The notes under the pieces: generated by a model
The model's database searches: none
The model's input: only the letters and a program-made list of their open reading frames with translations
Told to the model about the DNA's origin: nothing
Assembly (NCBI GenBank): GCA_030549495.1
Contig: JAUIRK010000536.1
Span: forward strand, 248,001 to 312,000
DNA length: 64,000 nt
Source of the DNA: Nectonema munidae
Taxonomy: Eukaryota; Nematomorpha; Nectonematoida; Nectonematidae
Direction: 5' to 3'
Program-made: the position numbers and the translations under genes
Part shown: in pieces, positions 36,093-50,200 of the stretch
Position numbering within the stretch: the first letter of the stretch is position 1
Layout: each line of letters begins with the position of its first letter

Positions 36093-36404
36093 TAATTTTT
36101 TTTCCAAGTCAGTGTTAGAGATGGCCTTGGAGGAAGCTTTTTAATTCACGTATCCCTGAGTGAGATGAAATGTGATACGTAGCTCTTCCAAGGCTTAATG
36201 CTGCCAGCACTTCGTTTTTATTATACACCTGAATACGCACCGAACTGCGTACCATATAGGAAACTTCAGCGCTCTTAAACGCGTGAAAAGACTTATGTTA
36301 AAGTTGACTTTGCATATTGTACATATACTCCCTCAAACCTTTTCTATACGAACTCAAAATGTGTTTATATGCGTGAACAGACAAAAAATGCTAATGGGTT
36401 GATT

Positions 36405-36568
36405 GACAAGATGTCGACAATCGTTTGAAAAGGACATGATGTCAACATGTTAATCATAATAAAATAACTTAATTAGTTAGTTGATTGATTGAGTAAAATG
36501 CTTTATGATTCGGTAAAATACTTGGTGTCGACATTACATCCTTTTTAAACAATTGTCCACATTTTGTC
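36405..36568. mobile_element. MITE with ~45-bp inverted ends
   Basis: Left GACAAGATGTCGACAATCGT, TTGAAAAGGACATGATGTC and the inverted right end GACAAAATGTGGACAATTGT, TTAAAAAGGATGTAATGTC match over about 45 bases. Total 164 bp. Superfamily is not evident because no clear target duplication was found. Confidence 0.6.
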
Positions 36569-36576
36569 CATGTACA

Positions 36577-36831
36577 TTATTCACTAATGAAAGTAAAATG
36601 CAAACCGCTCATGTGTAAAATTTGAAGGGCCAAGGATTCACTAGTGATATATCCTTCAAGATATTTTGCAAACTTTTCAAAAAAGCTTCTCTTTACCAGT
36701 TGTGTGCGTACACCCCGCATTATGAGTTGATTCACAACAGCTGCTCCATATACCTTGCCTGTTTGAAAATTGAGGAAAGAAAGATGTGTTAGAAATCTTT
36801 TCAATTTTCGACCATCTTTAAAAGCGACCAT
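36577..36831 (-). other. Unidentified open frame
   Basis: 84 codons, minus strand, with GKVYGAAVVNQLIMRGVRTQ and FFEKFAKYLEGYITSESLAL. A TTTTCAAACAG acceptor precedes GKVYG and a GTAAAG donor could end the exon after RTQL. Family not recognised. Confidence 0.25.
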
Positions 36832-38404
36832 TTAATTGAATTGATCAAATAATAATTCATAAAGCTCTTGTTCTTTGTTTATATTTTGCACCCAAATCCA
36901 AAAAATGCGCGAAACTATTTTTTCACTACTTTCACAACGAAAAGGTACCTTCCTTTCCGTTAAAGAGAAAGTATACTCATTTCAATCATTGAGGCATCAT
37001 TAAAATTCTAAATTAAGTGATTGATTTGATTATTTTATGCCAAATAAAGTTAAAAGAGGGGTCATTGACCCGTTATAAATTATATACTTTTAAAAATAGT
37101 TTTACTAAAACTTTTTTAAATAAAGGATTTTAAAAGCGAATTGTGATGACCAAAAATTAATTTCAAACTATTAATTCAAAAATTATTTGTAAAGACTAAT
37201 TCAAAAAAAAATAAAAAAATATATATACATGTTATTTACTCAGCCAAAATTACTTTGTATCAACCTATATCTTATAAACTTGAAGTAGATTTCTTCAATT
37301 TCGAGCTTAAACATTTCCACGCAAAATTATTTTACTGGGTAAGCAATCTCGACCACGGAATAAACTGTTTCACAGAGATATGCTTCGGTGAACCTTTATC
37401 AGTGAACAGGACACATTGGCTTCGTGATTCACATCAATGAAGCGAAAAATAAACTTAAATTATATATTTTATTTAATCAGACTTAACCCTGACTTTATCA
37501 ACGCTTCAAACCTTTTAGTATTTCGAAATCTTTTTTTGCTTATCAAACACACTTGCTATTCTTTTGACATTATACCTTAAAAAACGAAATAGATGATATG
37601 TTGTAAGTTTTTACCATTGTAATATATATATTTTCATTCATGTTTAATATTAATTTGGTTATGGTAGATGCGGTCTCCCTTACCTTATGGTGATAGATAA
37701 TCTGGCAAATTGTTCATTCTGTTATTTATTTTATATTTGTTATACTTTCACTAAATTTCATTTTTATATCTTATCTTATCTTATCTCATATATAGTGTAT
37801 TTTCGTAAAAATCGACAGTACCTCTTATATCCTAGTTCGCCTTGTTTAAGCACGAATGTGATCTCGGTGTTCAAAAAATTGTATTGCGAAATGAAACAGG
37901 TCATTAATCTTTCAAATTATCGTCTTCAAGTCATTTTATATATTGATACGCTTTCATGTGGTACACTGCACTTGAAAATCTGTCAATATCTTTGAGTAGA
38001 ATTTTTTTCCGTAAGCTTTAAAGATGCACCCTTTAAATAAATTTCAGCATTAGGGCTACCATAGTCAAAAGGTTGGTGGAGTAATATGAACTGTGCTCCA
38101 ACACACTAAATCCATTGATTGGGAATATCTTCAATAAATATAAATTTATCAAACATTTAGCATGAATTTTATTGAAGCTTTTTCCAACCGATTTGTTTAA
38201 TAATCGTCAAAGTAGAAAATCTTTTTCTTTATGCGTCTCTTAACGAATATCCTATATTGTATTTTTAGTTTTTACTTTTTAATCAATAATAATATTTCAC
38301 CTAACTTTCATCCATCCTAGAAAAAGTTTATTACTGATAAAACTAAAATTTAAATCTTTTTATTTCTTGCTTATTTTATACCCGTGTATAAAGACATCAA
38401 ATGA

Positions 38405-38860
38405 CACCTATAAAGAAACATGCTTACAAAGCAAGTTTCAAACGGAATGCCATCAATCACACGGCGGAACATGGGAATAGGGTGGATGCGACAGAATTCA
38501 ACATTAATAATGTATCCATGGCATGAAAGCAGAGAAAACAAGAAGATGGATGACCTGCGCTAAGTATAGAAGAGCACTTTGAGTTTGCGAGAGAACAAAG
38601 TGAGGTGATCACAATCAAAGGACGAAATTGATCAGTGAATTATTATTTAACAGAGAACAGCAAATAAAAACGTCTCAACATTTTCAATTAGACTCAAGGC
38701 AACATCGGTTGCACGTGACATCAAGGTCAGCAAGTTTCGAGAAGGTTCTTCATGCGACTTCCGTTTTATGAAAAGGCATAGCCCAGAAAAGAGACCGTTT
38801 CGCAGCAACTGCCAAAGGATTTATGGCAAAGAAAAGTTCGCCATTTTTCGCACCTAAAGC
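38405..38860 (+). pseudogene. Pogo-type transposase N-terminal relic
   Basis: Plus strand from ATG at 38401-38404 region: MTPIKKHAYKASFKRNAINH, TAEHGNRVDATEFNINNVS, then after frame changes SIEEHFEFARE, FREG, and FMKRHSPEKRPFRSNCQRI near 38760-38830. This is the N-terminal double helix-turn-helix layout of Jerky/pogo-like proteins (KRAYKASFKLxVV..A). The catalytic domain is absent. It is a different lineage from those at 4.8, 18 and 24 kb. Confidence 0.6.
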
Positions 38861-39978
38861 AAGAATAGGAGCACTAGAAAGAAGAACAGGCTAATGAAAA
38901 TTAATTAGAAATTATTTAGTACTTAATTTTTTAAATGACACGAAATACAAACGATAGTGTAGGATTCAAAATAACCCCGTTGAAATAAGTAGATCTAACA
39001 ATAATAACTTTGGACGAAAAAGTGTTGACATATAGATCAAACTTAGAATACGACCGACGACAACAACATGGAGGATATGAAAATGTCTTATGGTAGAAAT
39101 AAGTCAAATAGGAATGAAGAAGCTTTTTTTAAAAAAAATTATATTCCCCTTCATTGCCTATGCCGATATTAGTTGTAACACAGTGGGTGATCATCAGAGA
39201 TTTACTAACGGAGTAATAGCCATGTGTTCTAATAGATTTACCCCTATCAATCCAACAAGGTTTTCCTGTTTGCTAAGTGAGTTGTATTGTCAGTTGTCAT
39301 TTAGTTTAGGATCTCTTATAAGTTATATTTTCCATTTCTCTTAGAATCCTCTATTTTTTGCTTCAAGTCTTCTTTCCCAAAGAATTTATCTTATTTATAT
39401 TTTTAAAATCTTTTACTCGCTAGTGGTTCACCTTTTTTAGTTGCCAATATTTTAACATAAATCTACTACAATAGGCCAAAAACGCTTGAATTTTCATTTC
39501 CTTAAAGATTTTAACTTCATCTACATAATTTTTATATTTTTGTTACATTGTTTGGGAGCATAATCATTGTAATGTTAAAAAATTAAAGAGTCGATACAAA
39601 AATTGAAAAACATATAAGAAATTTTCAGTATTGTAAAAATTCTATTTTCCTAACTAACTTTTACTTCTAAAAAAAGTATATGGCGCTTGTGGATCATCAT
39701 ATGTATGAATGGAAATACATAGTAGTTACTCATTTTTCATACAAGTACACATGTTATAGTTTTAGCTATACATTTTTGTTTCTTTAATTAATTAGAAATT
39801 TATTCAAAAATCCTTAATTATTATATCTTCATTTTATTTTCAAATCATATCTCCTTCTTAAATATGTAGTTTGAAGAATCGATTGCAGGAAGTATGAAGT
39901 AAAATAACGACTTTTTTAATCATATTAAAAATCATGTTTGGTCTAGCTAAAATAAATACTTGCGTGTTCCGTTAGGAT

Positions 39979-40350
39979 CAGGGCTGTATCAAGGGATCGT
40001 GGCTCCCCACGGCAAAGGTCCTGGATGGAGCCCCTCACCCCTTGCTGGCTTTTGGCCATTCTGGCTAAAAAAGCGATTTAGAAAAAAATGCTGACATTTT
40101 TATTAAGCCACATAATTCAGATATATACTGACTGAGTCGATGACAGTCTTCATTAGATGTTCATTTTTCGTGTTTTAGCAGCAGCAAAATTATCGATGAC
40201 TTCGTCAAAATCAACACAATCGAGAACTTCAGACTTTGGAGGCGGGCTTGCCCCATAGTGCTCCTTAGGTAGGAAAATGAAATGGCCCCCCCTAGGTGTG
40301 GCGTCCCGGGGCAATTGTCCCTCACTGCCCTCACTCTTGATACGGCCCTG
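39979..40350. mobile_element. hAT-type MITE with exact target duplication
   Basis: 372 bp between perfect 8-bp duplications GTTAGGAT (39971-39978 and 40351-40358). Inverted ends CAGGGCTGTATCAAGGG and CAGGGCCGTATCAAGAG differ at 2 of 17 positions. GC-richer than its surroundings. No transposase; a 70-codon minus-strand frame inside is incidental. Confidence 0.85.
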
Positions 40351-40845
40351 GTTAGGATAGAACAAAAAACCTTTTTTCGGATCTGTTTAATATGAGATAA
40401 ATGTATATTGCAGATTTCTGATGTGTAGTGTATATCTCATCATAATATCTTCATCTTGCTGAGAGATTGACATGATTTCTTTTATTCTAATTCGTTCAAT
40501 TTTCTGTCATGCTATGATATGAAAATCATATTTAGTTCGAAACATTACCACTATGCTTTGAGCAATGATTTAATTGTTTATTTTTATCGAGCAAAGAAAC
40601 CCTCTTATTCCTTCTTTGTTTCGACAAAACTTTGACCGACAATAAACAATAAATATTTACTGAAAAAAGAAAATCAATTTTTTTTAAATTAGTTAATTAA
40701 CAACCCACTATAGATGTCTACTAATTTTGCTAAGTTAATGTATTAAGTTAGTGGAGTTATCGTCTTTTTTACCTATTTTTTTTATTGATTTTTTTGGGTT
40801 AAAATTATGTCACTCTCACTAATTTCTCTGAATTTTGTCTGTTAA

Positions 40846-40974
40846 CCCATTTACGGCCAATGTTCCTATTTTGGAACATAAGTAATTTCATCTTCGTCTG
40901 CTTTTTTCAATGACTTTGAATATAAATCGTCTGCGTTTTTTAGATATCGTCTGCTTTGCTTGGTCTTAAATGGG
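40846..40974 (-). mobile_element. piggyBac-type MITE, copy 3
   Basis: 129 bp between intact TTAA at 40842-40845 and 40975-40978, with tips CCCATTTACGGCC and ...CTTAAATGGG. It is the inverted orientation of copies 1 and 2 and the best preserved. It lies about 130 bases upstream of the first recognised transglutaminase exon. Confidence 0.88.
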
Positions 40975-41104
40975 TTAAGAAGTAACAACTAACGTCATGG
41001 TCGAAATTATATCAGTCAAAATTTAGTGATACAACGATGCATTTTGTTTTAGAATTTATTTGATAAGGAGAAGTGGAATATATTGCTTAAATATGTCTAT
41101 TTAG

Positions 41105-41271
41105 TTTGTTACATACGCTGCCAGTCATATTACTACTTTGTATCTCCTACTACATACTTTGTTACTGACGCTCTTGGAAATCGCTATTACTACTCCACAA
41201 CCAACAACACATCAAACTTTGTTCCGAGTTCTGATTTCTCCAGAAATCAGCCCCAAACACGGAGTGTAAAG
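41105..41271 (+). CDS. Transglutaminase exon a (N-terminal, Tyr-rich)
   Basis: Ends at a GTATGG donor, phase 0. Reads [46 protein letters not shown]. No ATG lies in this frame after the upstream stop, so an earlier exon must supply the start. Acceptor candidates are AG at 41103-41104 (used here) or 41123-41124. Arthropod transglutaminases carry variable N-terminal extensions of this kind. Confidence 0.6.
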
Positions 41272-44200
41272 GTATGGATTAAAATATTAACACAAATAAC
41301 CTTGCAAACTCTTTTCCCGCTCTAACAACAAATCGCCCTTGAAAGCGCTTTATCCTTTTTTCAGGTGAGTAATGTGTTTTCCCAATTCTCCAAGAATGGC
41401 AAAAGACACAACACACATATGTACTTTGCGATGCGTTCTTCAGACAAGCTTGTGGTGCGGAGAGGCGAGCCCTTCAGTTTGGACATCGTCTTTTCTAGAC
41501 CAATCAACTTGCGAGAAGACGAAATATATCTGTCATTCAACTTAAGTATTCACTTACTTTTGATATCTTACATTATATACCTGTGATCAGAAGAATTTTT
41601 TTTACCTTTCTCTTTTTTATTTCTTCCTTAATCAAAAAATATTGATTAAGTATAATATAAAAATTTGATTTGTTTGAAATTTAAAATTAAGTTAAAAACT
41701 ATTATTTCCATTTTTTACTATTTGTTTGAATTTTTTTATCTTTATTCACTTATATATAAAACTTATGGTACCGATAAATTGTTAAAAAGGAACAAATTAA
41801 TATTAAATCACTCATCGAGTATTTTTGGGGCGTAGACATATTTGACTTCTCTATGACCTGAATCTTTTTTTTCTGGGATTCTCGAAACCAATATTTTGAC
41901 AAGTTATAAAGTTTATCATTTTCAAAACTATATCTCTGTGTTTAGTTTACGCTGAACTGCCCATTTTTGTCCAAAAACATAGAAGTACTTAAAGTAGTTA
42001 CGTCGAGAATGAGACATATATCATATGTGGTACGTATGGATTTACGTCGTGATGTTAGTTGACTACATATGTGATGTGTGAGAAATGTATGACATTTGCT
42101 GTCTTTCCTTGAAAGTAAAAACGTTGTTTTAAATAAACTAACTAAGATAAAGAAACAATTTTCCTTTTTTCCATAGAAAACATGAAGCACAAAAGAACAC
42201 AACTGAATTTGAAACAAAATGGACAACAGAGGATTAGTTTGTAACATAACTTACAATATTGATGATATATAGCAACGTTTTTGATAAATATTTTCTCTTA
42301 CAAAAAACCTTTACATGAGACGAAGTGAACGCTAAGTCACAGGAGGCAACTTGGTTAAATAGTCTGAAAAAAATTGTATGAAATATTAGCCTATCAGATT
42401 TGCGAATGAATTAACAACTTAGTTGCTAATGTCATTTAGTTGGTTTTTTAGTTATAATTTTTAACGAATAAATGAAGGGAGTTGGATGACTTACAAATTC
42501 GCTGAAATCTCAACTACTCCGAAACTTTTTGAATTAATTACGACAAAATATATATCTTTCTTTCGCCTTGCTTTGCAAAATCAAAGTGTTTACTTATTTC
42601 AAAACTATAGAACCTTTTGTAAACTACAATCCTGCCGTGACACGTACAATGGAGATTCAAGAAAACATCTATCGCATTGCTTCGGGCTGGCAAACGCTTC
42701 TAGATGGTTTCGACGATAACACTGCCAAGATAGAAGTCAATACGCCCGTTGACTGCGAAGTTGGTGCTTGGTACGTCACTATAATAACGGGCATCCGCGG
42801 TGCTAACGACACAAAACGAACATTTGAAATATACAAACCAATCTACATTCTATTCAATCCCTGGTTACCAGGTAAGCTCTGCTTTCAATCATCATAGCGC
42901 ATCAATCTCATTGGTCGGAATATTTAGTATTTTCTCTTTGCTTTTATGATTACTCTGTGAAATCATACTAAGAAATAATGGCATTATTGAACTTCACAAT
43001 TAATTCAAGTTATGTAAAGTAGACGTAACTTTTGAAAAGTTCTTATCTAGATTTTTTCCATACAACTAACACTTAAATCTTTTTAACTTTGGCTAATTTT
43101 GAGTTTTTTTTTTCACAAATTAAAGAAAATAAATAAAAAATCATTAAATTCGAATAACAAATTGCGTATCTACTTCCCTGTAAGTAAAAATTTGATTTTT
43201 ACTTAACCTTATTTGCAACACTTTAAAATCAAATATAGTAAAACACATGAACTAGGAAGACGTTATCCTACAGGTTCCTGGAGAAAACAGAGCCTGTAGG
43301 AAATTTTCTTTTATTCCTTTTTGTCAAGTTCAATTTTTTGAAAATTCCAAAATTGCAATTTAAAAAATTTTGGATATTAAAAATTTTCCGAAATTTTTTT
43401 TGTAATGAATGAAACCTAGTGATATTTATTACATCCAGGTACAGTTAATTCTTTCGACATTTTAAAATATTTTTATAAATAAATTGGCCAATTTTGTTTA
43501 TTTAACTTTTCACTCTTTATTGAAAAGAAGTACTTTATATTCATAATTGTTATGTATGTTCACTTTTTATTTTAAAGAATTTTTTTTTCAAATTTTTATA
43601 TTCAGAATCACACATATTTATTATAAGTTTTAGTTTTCATGCATTTTTGAAAAAGTTACTTTTTTAGTGTTCAATTTTAATTCGGCAAACTTTTTATCCA
43701 CGTTTATTCAGTATAAAAACTTTTTTAGACGACACCGTATTTTTCGGGAATAACGAGTGGAGGAAGGAATCTTTGCTTGAAACAGTTGGCAAACTTTGGA
43801 AGGGCGTGTCTGCAGCTGATCACTACAGATTCGGCATTCAACATCCCTTCATCATTTGGAACTATGGTCAAGTAAGTTGCTCTTTTTTTTCTTTGGAGTG
43901 TGGGTGTGTGTGTGTGTGCATAAAAGAGAGACTAAATCATTCATGATTATCTTTGCACCAAGTTTAGCAGTGGAGTGTTAGAAGCTTCGTTCAATGCTTT
44001 GGCGCGTTCCGGCTTACCTGCGAAGTATTGGGGCTCTCCGATCGTTGTTTCCCGAGCTCTTGCAGCTGCAGTATCATCTTTCTCCTCTTTTCACACAAAG
44101 AGTATTTTGTCCTCTTTTATGTGTCGAATGCAATTTTTAGATCAATGCAAACGATGAAAATGGAATGATTGAGGGAAAGTGGAAGGGATCTTTTGCAGAT

Positions 44201-47200
44201 GGTGTTCATCCGGATCGATGGACCGGGTCCCCCTCGATAATCCTTCAATACTTCAGAACAGGGATTCCTGTAAAATATGGGCAATGTTGGGTCTTTGCTG
44301 GTGTAGCTGCTACAGGTAAACATTTTAACTCGTATAACTAGTTTGACACAGCTTGCTTGCATTCATTAAACATAATATATTGAAACCTTTGAAAGCCAAT
44401 CAGATCTTACATTTATGGGCAGTTCATTTGAGTAATCAAATTAAAATTGGCTCCATTCTCATCTAATTTGATTTGTTAAAACAAAATGTTCAATTTCAAA
44501 TTTATTCAAATTTTTTTGCGTACTTAAAATATCTATATAAATCAGCAATATTGAATGTAAAATTAATGAGTGTTGTGATCTCTTATATTTAAGCAAAATT
44601 GAGTTAAAGAAGGTTTGGTATAAAATTCTTCAAACATTTGGTAAAGTAACTTTTTCACATTGACTCAGTAAGTACTTTTGTTTTTCACTCGCATTTATTA
44701 ATTGAGAGGTAAAATAAAAAAAAAATTTTTTTAAATAGTAGTTTAATAAAATACTTCAGTACCAATTTTGTATATTTCAGCTGTTATTTTTCTTTGATTT
44801 AAAAATTGAGGGCTCTACTGTATGCTTCTTTTCCTTTGTTTTGTCATAAGTGTTTTTTGTTATAAAAAATTTATACTCTTTCAAACAACTTTTTTAATGC
44901 AAATCTTTTTTTCCAAATGACCCTTTGCCTACAAAGCGTAATGTGTTAGAAATAATGAAATTTTTGATACATCCTTTGAGAAAGATCCACCGTACTCATG
45001 AAAAAGCTTATTACTTAATCTCAAGTATGCTGGAAGAACATTGGATATTATCGCAATATTTACACTCTAAGTTTTACTGATAATAAATAAACGTGTTAAG
45101 TCTTTATCCGAAAGTTTTTATCTTTCGTCAAAGTTAGTAAGAGATAAATTACAAAATTACCTCGAAATATAAAAATCGTTTTGGTTATTTAAAAATGACG
45201 TTGTGATAATGCTTAAAGTGAAAAAAGAAGAACTTGAAGTAAAAATGATGAAACTTAAAAGGAAAAAGCTTGAAATGAAAGTCAAAAACAACGAAAGTAA
45301 ATTGAAAAAGGATGAATTTAATGCATGTAACATCAATGATAGTGTTGTTATAGATAACTTCTAATACAACTAGATCTTCCTTTTTCGTATTCAAGACCAC
45401 AATTCCCGCAAGATTTTTAAGATCTCTTTAAACTTTTCTTAATATGCTTATTGGAAAGACTTTTTTTTTAGCAAATCTACTGAACCTTTTTCCTTCAAAA
45501 TCATATGAAAGATGAAATAAATGATATCAAAAATATTGTGTCAATTGGGTAAAAAACTTTTTCAACTTGTTATATAAAAAAAGCCAATTAGATTAATTCT
45601 TTATTTAAAAAAAACATAGCAGTTAACAATTCATTTTTTCTTTTGAGATAAAATATTAAAACAAAAGCGTAATTTCTTTTAACCAACGTTGGTATCAACA
45701 ATGATCACTGCGTTGTATAAAATTTGATTGGCCCTTTAGTATTTTCCTCGTTCTCCATATGTGGCTAACCTTTAATGTGGTATGCGCCATAGTGTTTCCT
45801 GATGATTATGCGAATTCTAAAAAAAATTCTTTTTCAACCTGATAACCCTTTGGTTTTTCAACTGCTGCCCTTAATCTCTTGTTTTGTGGCCCACATAGCA
45901 AAGTTGAAGGAAAAATGGCTCTAAAAATATGATATTAAAAGAGTCAAAATTTAGCAAATATATTGTTTTATTATTTATGAATAATATGGATTTTACTTCA
46001 AAATTTTCTTTTTTTAGTTTGAAATTGTCTTTTTTTCAATTCTAATTTGTCTTTTTTATGTTCTAAATTGCCTTTTTTTCAAATATAATTTGTTTTTTTT
46101 AATTTTATTTTGTATTTTAGAAAAAGTGTTTAGAGTTTAAAAGAGACATTTTACAATTTAAAAAAGACAATTTCTAATTGAAAAAAGAGAATTTGGAACC
46201 AAAAAAAGGAAAATGTAGAAGTAAAAATGGAACATATGCAGCAATTTGTATTCAGTTTAAGTAACTATAATAATAATAATCATTAAAAAACGCTTTTTAT
46301 AAGAACCGATTTTGCTTTTGATGCGGCTCTCTAGTGCAATTTTGGTTCTTAATTTTGGCCCTTTATTAAAAAAGATTGGGAATCACTGAGTTAACCATTA
46401 AATTCATTCAACTCGTCATCCAGAGTAAGCTTAAAAAGTTTGACCATTTAAAATTTTATAAAGTCCACTTAGGTCGTTGACCCGTTTACTCAATACTAAA
46501 CATAAAATTATCGTAGATAGAGAAAAAATGTTAATTTTAATTTTCATTATTTGTGTAAAAACTGCAATTTTTAGCTTTAGTTTTACCCGATATGCGCCAT
46601 CGGATGGACATCGCTCCTCCTATGAATGCTCTAAAAATCAAGACTCGAAATATCTTGAAACACAAAGAACACGTGTGCAAATTTAGCCACTCTCTTTAGA
46701 AACCATAGAAAAGCGACTCCCAGCCATAAGCTAAACATAGAACATTTTTAAGTCTGGTTTGGATATAGGATATCATAGGCATTCTATAACTTTCTCTTTA
46801 GTTTTGAGAGCAGTTGGCATTCCTAATCGAGTCATCACGGCATATTCCGCACCTCATGACACAGATGGAAGCTTGACCGTGGATTTTTATTACAACAGTT
46901 ACCTCATTAAAGACGAATACTTGTCACGTGATAGCATATGGTACTTACTTTAACTTCATTATCATTACACATATATATATATATACCTTACTCATAAATT
47001 TGAAGTAAAAATCACGATTGAAGGAATTTTCCCAGAGATGCAGAATATCTCATAGCTTCTCTTTTTATGTTAGGATGTTAGAAATATCGTTCTATGACTA
47101 ATTATTATTATTATTATTATTATTCGGAAAAATGTCCCAGAAAAAGATTAATTGAAAAAATTATAAATCTTTTAAAAGTAACTACTAATTTTGCATTTTT

Positions 47201-50200
47201 CTATTTTTTTCTTTTGCTTTCTCTTTGAATTCTTTTAATTTTTCGGTGACATTGTGTCACTCAATTTGTCGTCATTTTGTATGTGGAAAAATTTTCATCA
47301 ACCACTAGTATGCGCAACAAAAAGAAAAAATTAAATCAAACTTAGTTTACCTAAATTGTGTTTGAATGAAATATAAAATTTTGATTAACTGCAGTTTCAA
47401 ACATATGTCTCCAGCCGAATCCAGCTTTCAAGGTAATTGCAAGCAACCAATCAAAGTGTTCCTCTATTTCTCAATGACACTTAAATTCAACAAACAACTT
47501 GACCCCTTTTCTGCCAACGTTAAAAATAACATTGGAGGTATTAAAATTAAATGTGATACAGGACCTAAAATTCAAGATATGCCCACCATTTTTTGATGAA
47601 TCAACATTGCTAAATCTAAAAGTCACTCAAGATAAACTGATACTAAATTTCGCATCAACAAAAATCTCGCCGATGGTAGATTTATGTATCAAAATAAAAC
47701 ACTAAATCAAATTAAGTTCTAAAATGCAAATAACATTGAAAAGAAAGGATTTAAAACGAATTATTTTGAACATTTGAAGAAAAGTGATGGTACAAATAGA
47801 ATCCAAAAACATGATCAAAATAGGTAATAAATTATAATCTAAATAATAATACGTAGGTTGGATCAATTAAAGTATACATGGGCACCTAAAATATTCAATC
47901 AATTATATAATTGAGCACAAGACTTGGGTCTAATTATTATTAATTATAGGAATGACTGTGTGAAAATTATTGTTAAATGAATAAAAGAAAAGATTTTTTT
48001 GAAAATAATTCGATAACATTTTTTATATGCAAATTTAAGTATCTAAAAATAAATAAAAGTAATGCTATTAATAGAATTGCTTATTACTTAAGTAATAAAT
48101 TTTAAATTTCATTTAAAAAAAATAATTTTTTAATAACTTGGAGTGATTTCATCGATAAGGTATAATTCGACTATACTCATCGCAAACTGTGAGTAAAGAT
48201 GCCTTGCTGCTGGATTAAGACAAAGGTTTAATATAATTTCCATACTAAATGTCAAACGCATGTGTAGAGTAAAGTAAACAAAATAGAAAAACACAAAGTT
48301 CACAATAAATAGACTTTCCAATTGTAACACAGTCTAACGCAAGCTTCCCCAACTTTTTTCCGCACTTGACCCTGTAATTATTTAAAAATTTCATGAACCC
48401 CAAACTCTCAAACCTTGAAAATTAAAATCTCACAACACAAGATGTCTTTCTAGTAGGTAAAATGAAAATTTAAACAGACACAAAATGAGAAGTTAGATTC
48501 CGAAATGATTTTTCTTTATTAAAATTTTGCAGTGTTTATATTTATAATATTTTTTAATTTACAGTCAAACACACTTACTTAAGCGGATTAAAAAGTTTGA
48601 GCTTGTTTCATATCAACAAAACAAGAAATGATATTCGTCATTATTGATACGAAGTCATTATTAATACTGCCATGTTGTAAAGTAAATTAACCAAACACCA
48701 CCTCACTCAAATAAAAATAAATCAAGAAATAAGTGTATCTTCAAGACCCTCTAATTATTCTGGAAAGCCAGAAGGGTCCAACAAGACTCTGTTGTAAATA
48801 TCTGTTATGGAATCTAGATTGGACATTTATTCTTAAAATAAACATTTTTCTTTTTAAAATCTGCCCATAATTCGAAGTCAAGAAGTTGAAGTTATAGGAA
48901 TTAAACTTTTAACCCGAAAAATATGCTAACTCTATATGAAATTTTCTTAGCGTTCCTGGAAATGGGCAAAACCAGTCTGGATCGCCCTCTATCAGAGAAC
49001 TTGGTTTGTAAAAAAAGGCACAGTATTTTTCATAGGAAGAAAGCCTAGGATAGAAAAGAGAAGTTTGTCAATAGTTGGAAAATTTTCATTGTTGTTTTTG
49101 TGAATGAAGCAGAGGGATGGGATAAGAAAATGTAGATATGAAATAAGATTGAGTTCTTTTCTTTCTTAAGGATTTATCATGCTTGGAATGAGGCTTGGAT
49201 GAGGCGACCAGATTTGGGAGACAAGTACAATGGCTGGCAAGTCATCGATTCAACGCCTCAAGAACCTAGCAGAAGTATGCTTGAACATTTGCTGCTGATA
49301 ACACGTTTGCAAGAAGCTATTTCTCTGTTGTTGTTGTTATTTAGGAGGGGGAAGATTCACAGTTGGGCCGACTTCTTTGATTGCAATCAAAAATGGTGAT
49401 GTCAATTTAAATTACGACGTAAGATTTGTTTTCGCAGAAGTGAACTCAGATGTGATATACTGGTACAGACCTTACTTAAACGCTCAACCCAAAATCATTA
49501 AGCATCAAAAAGATCTGTAAGCGATCCCATTACTGCCTTTTCACACCAAAACTCCACCCTTACAAATGATTTCCTCTCTCCCTTTAAGGTCTGGAAAATC
49601 GTTGAGCACAAAGAAGCCGGGTCCTATTGACTACAGAGGAAATTCAGACAGAATCGACATCACATCAAACTACAAATATCCAGAAGGTTTTTTAATCAAC
49701 ATATATACATATAATAATGATTATAAGAAGTATTTACTTTAATAATTTGTCTACAAACACCATTCTTCCAATGAGCAAATCTTTTTTATGTGGACCATTT
49801 TTTGGTTCTTATTCCAATTATATTTTGTCTTTTTCCATTTTATTTTGTCCTTTTCTATTCTATTTTGTCTTTTTTTCCAATTAAATTTTCTCTCTAAAGT
49901 TTATACTCGAAATCCTCTTTCTTCCTTTGACTTTAAACTGATTTCCGCACAAAACTGCAGAGGTTAAGGCATTCATAATAAACGAAACATGTACTTGATT
50001 AAATGTACTCAAAATGTCCAATATAAAGAAACAAAATTATAATTATGTGTAAAACATACACCATTTTTTCAAGTTCTATTGTTTAGGTTAAGGTTAAAAT
50101 TAGGGTGTCGTGGGGTGTTTTCATCGAGAAGGCACAATTGCGCCTTTTGTATCGAACTATGAAGGAAGTAGGCTTGACCCAAGATCTTGAATTATCGAAA

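Noticed and set aside
37255-37440. 61-codon plus frame with an internal GTAAGC site
   Set aside because: No acceptor, no recognisable domain and no partner exon; not enough to call.
41083-41104. Translation start of the transglutaminase
   Set aside because: The frame opens at a TTG without an ATG; an upstream exon is more likely.
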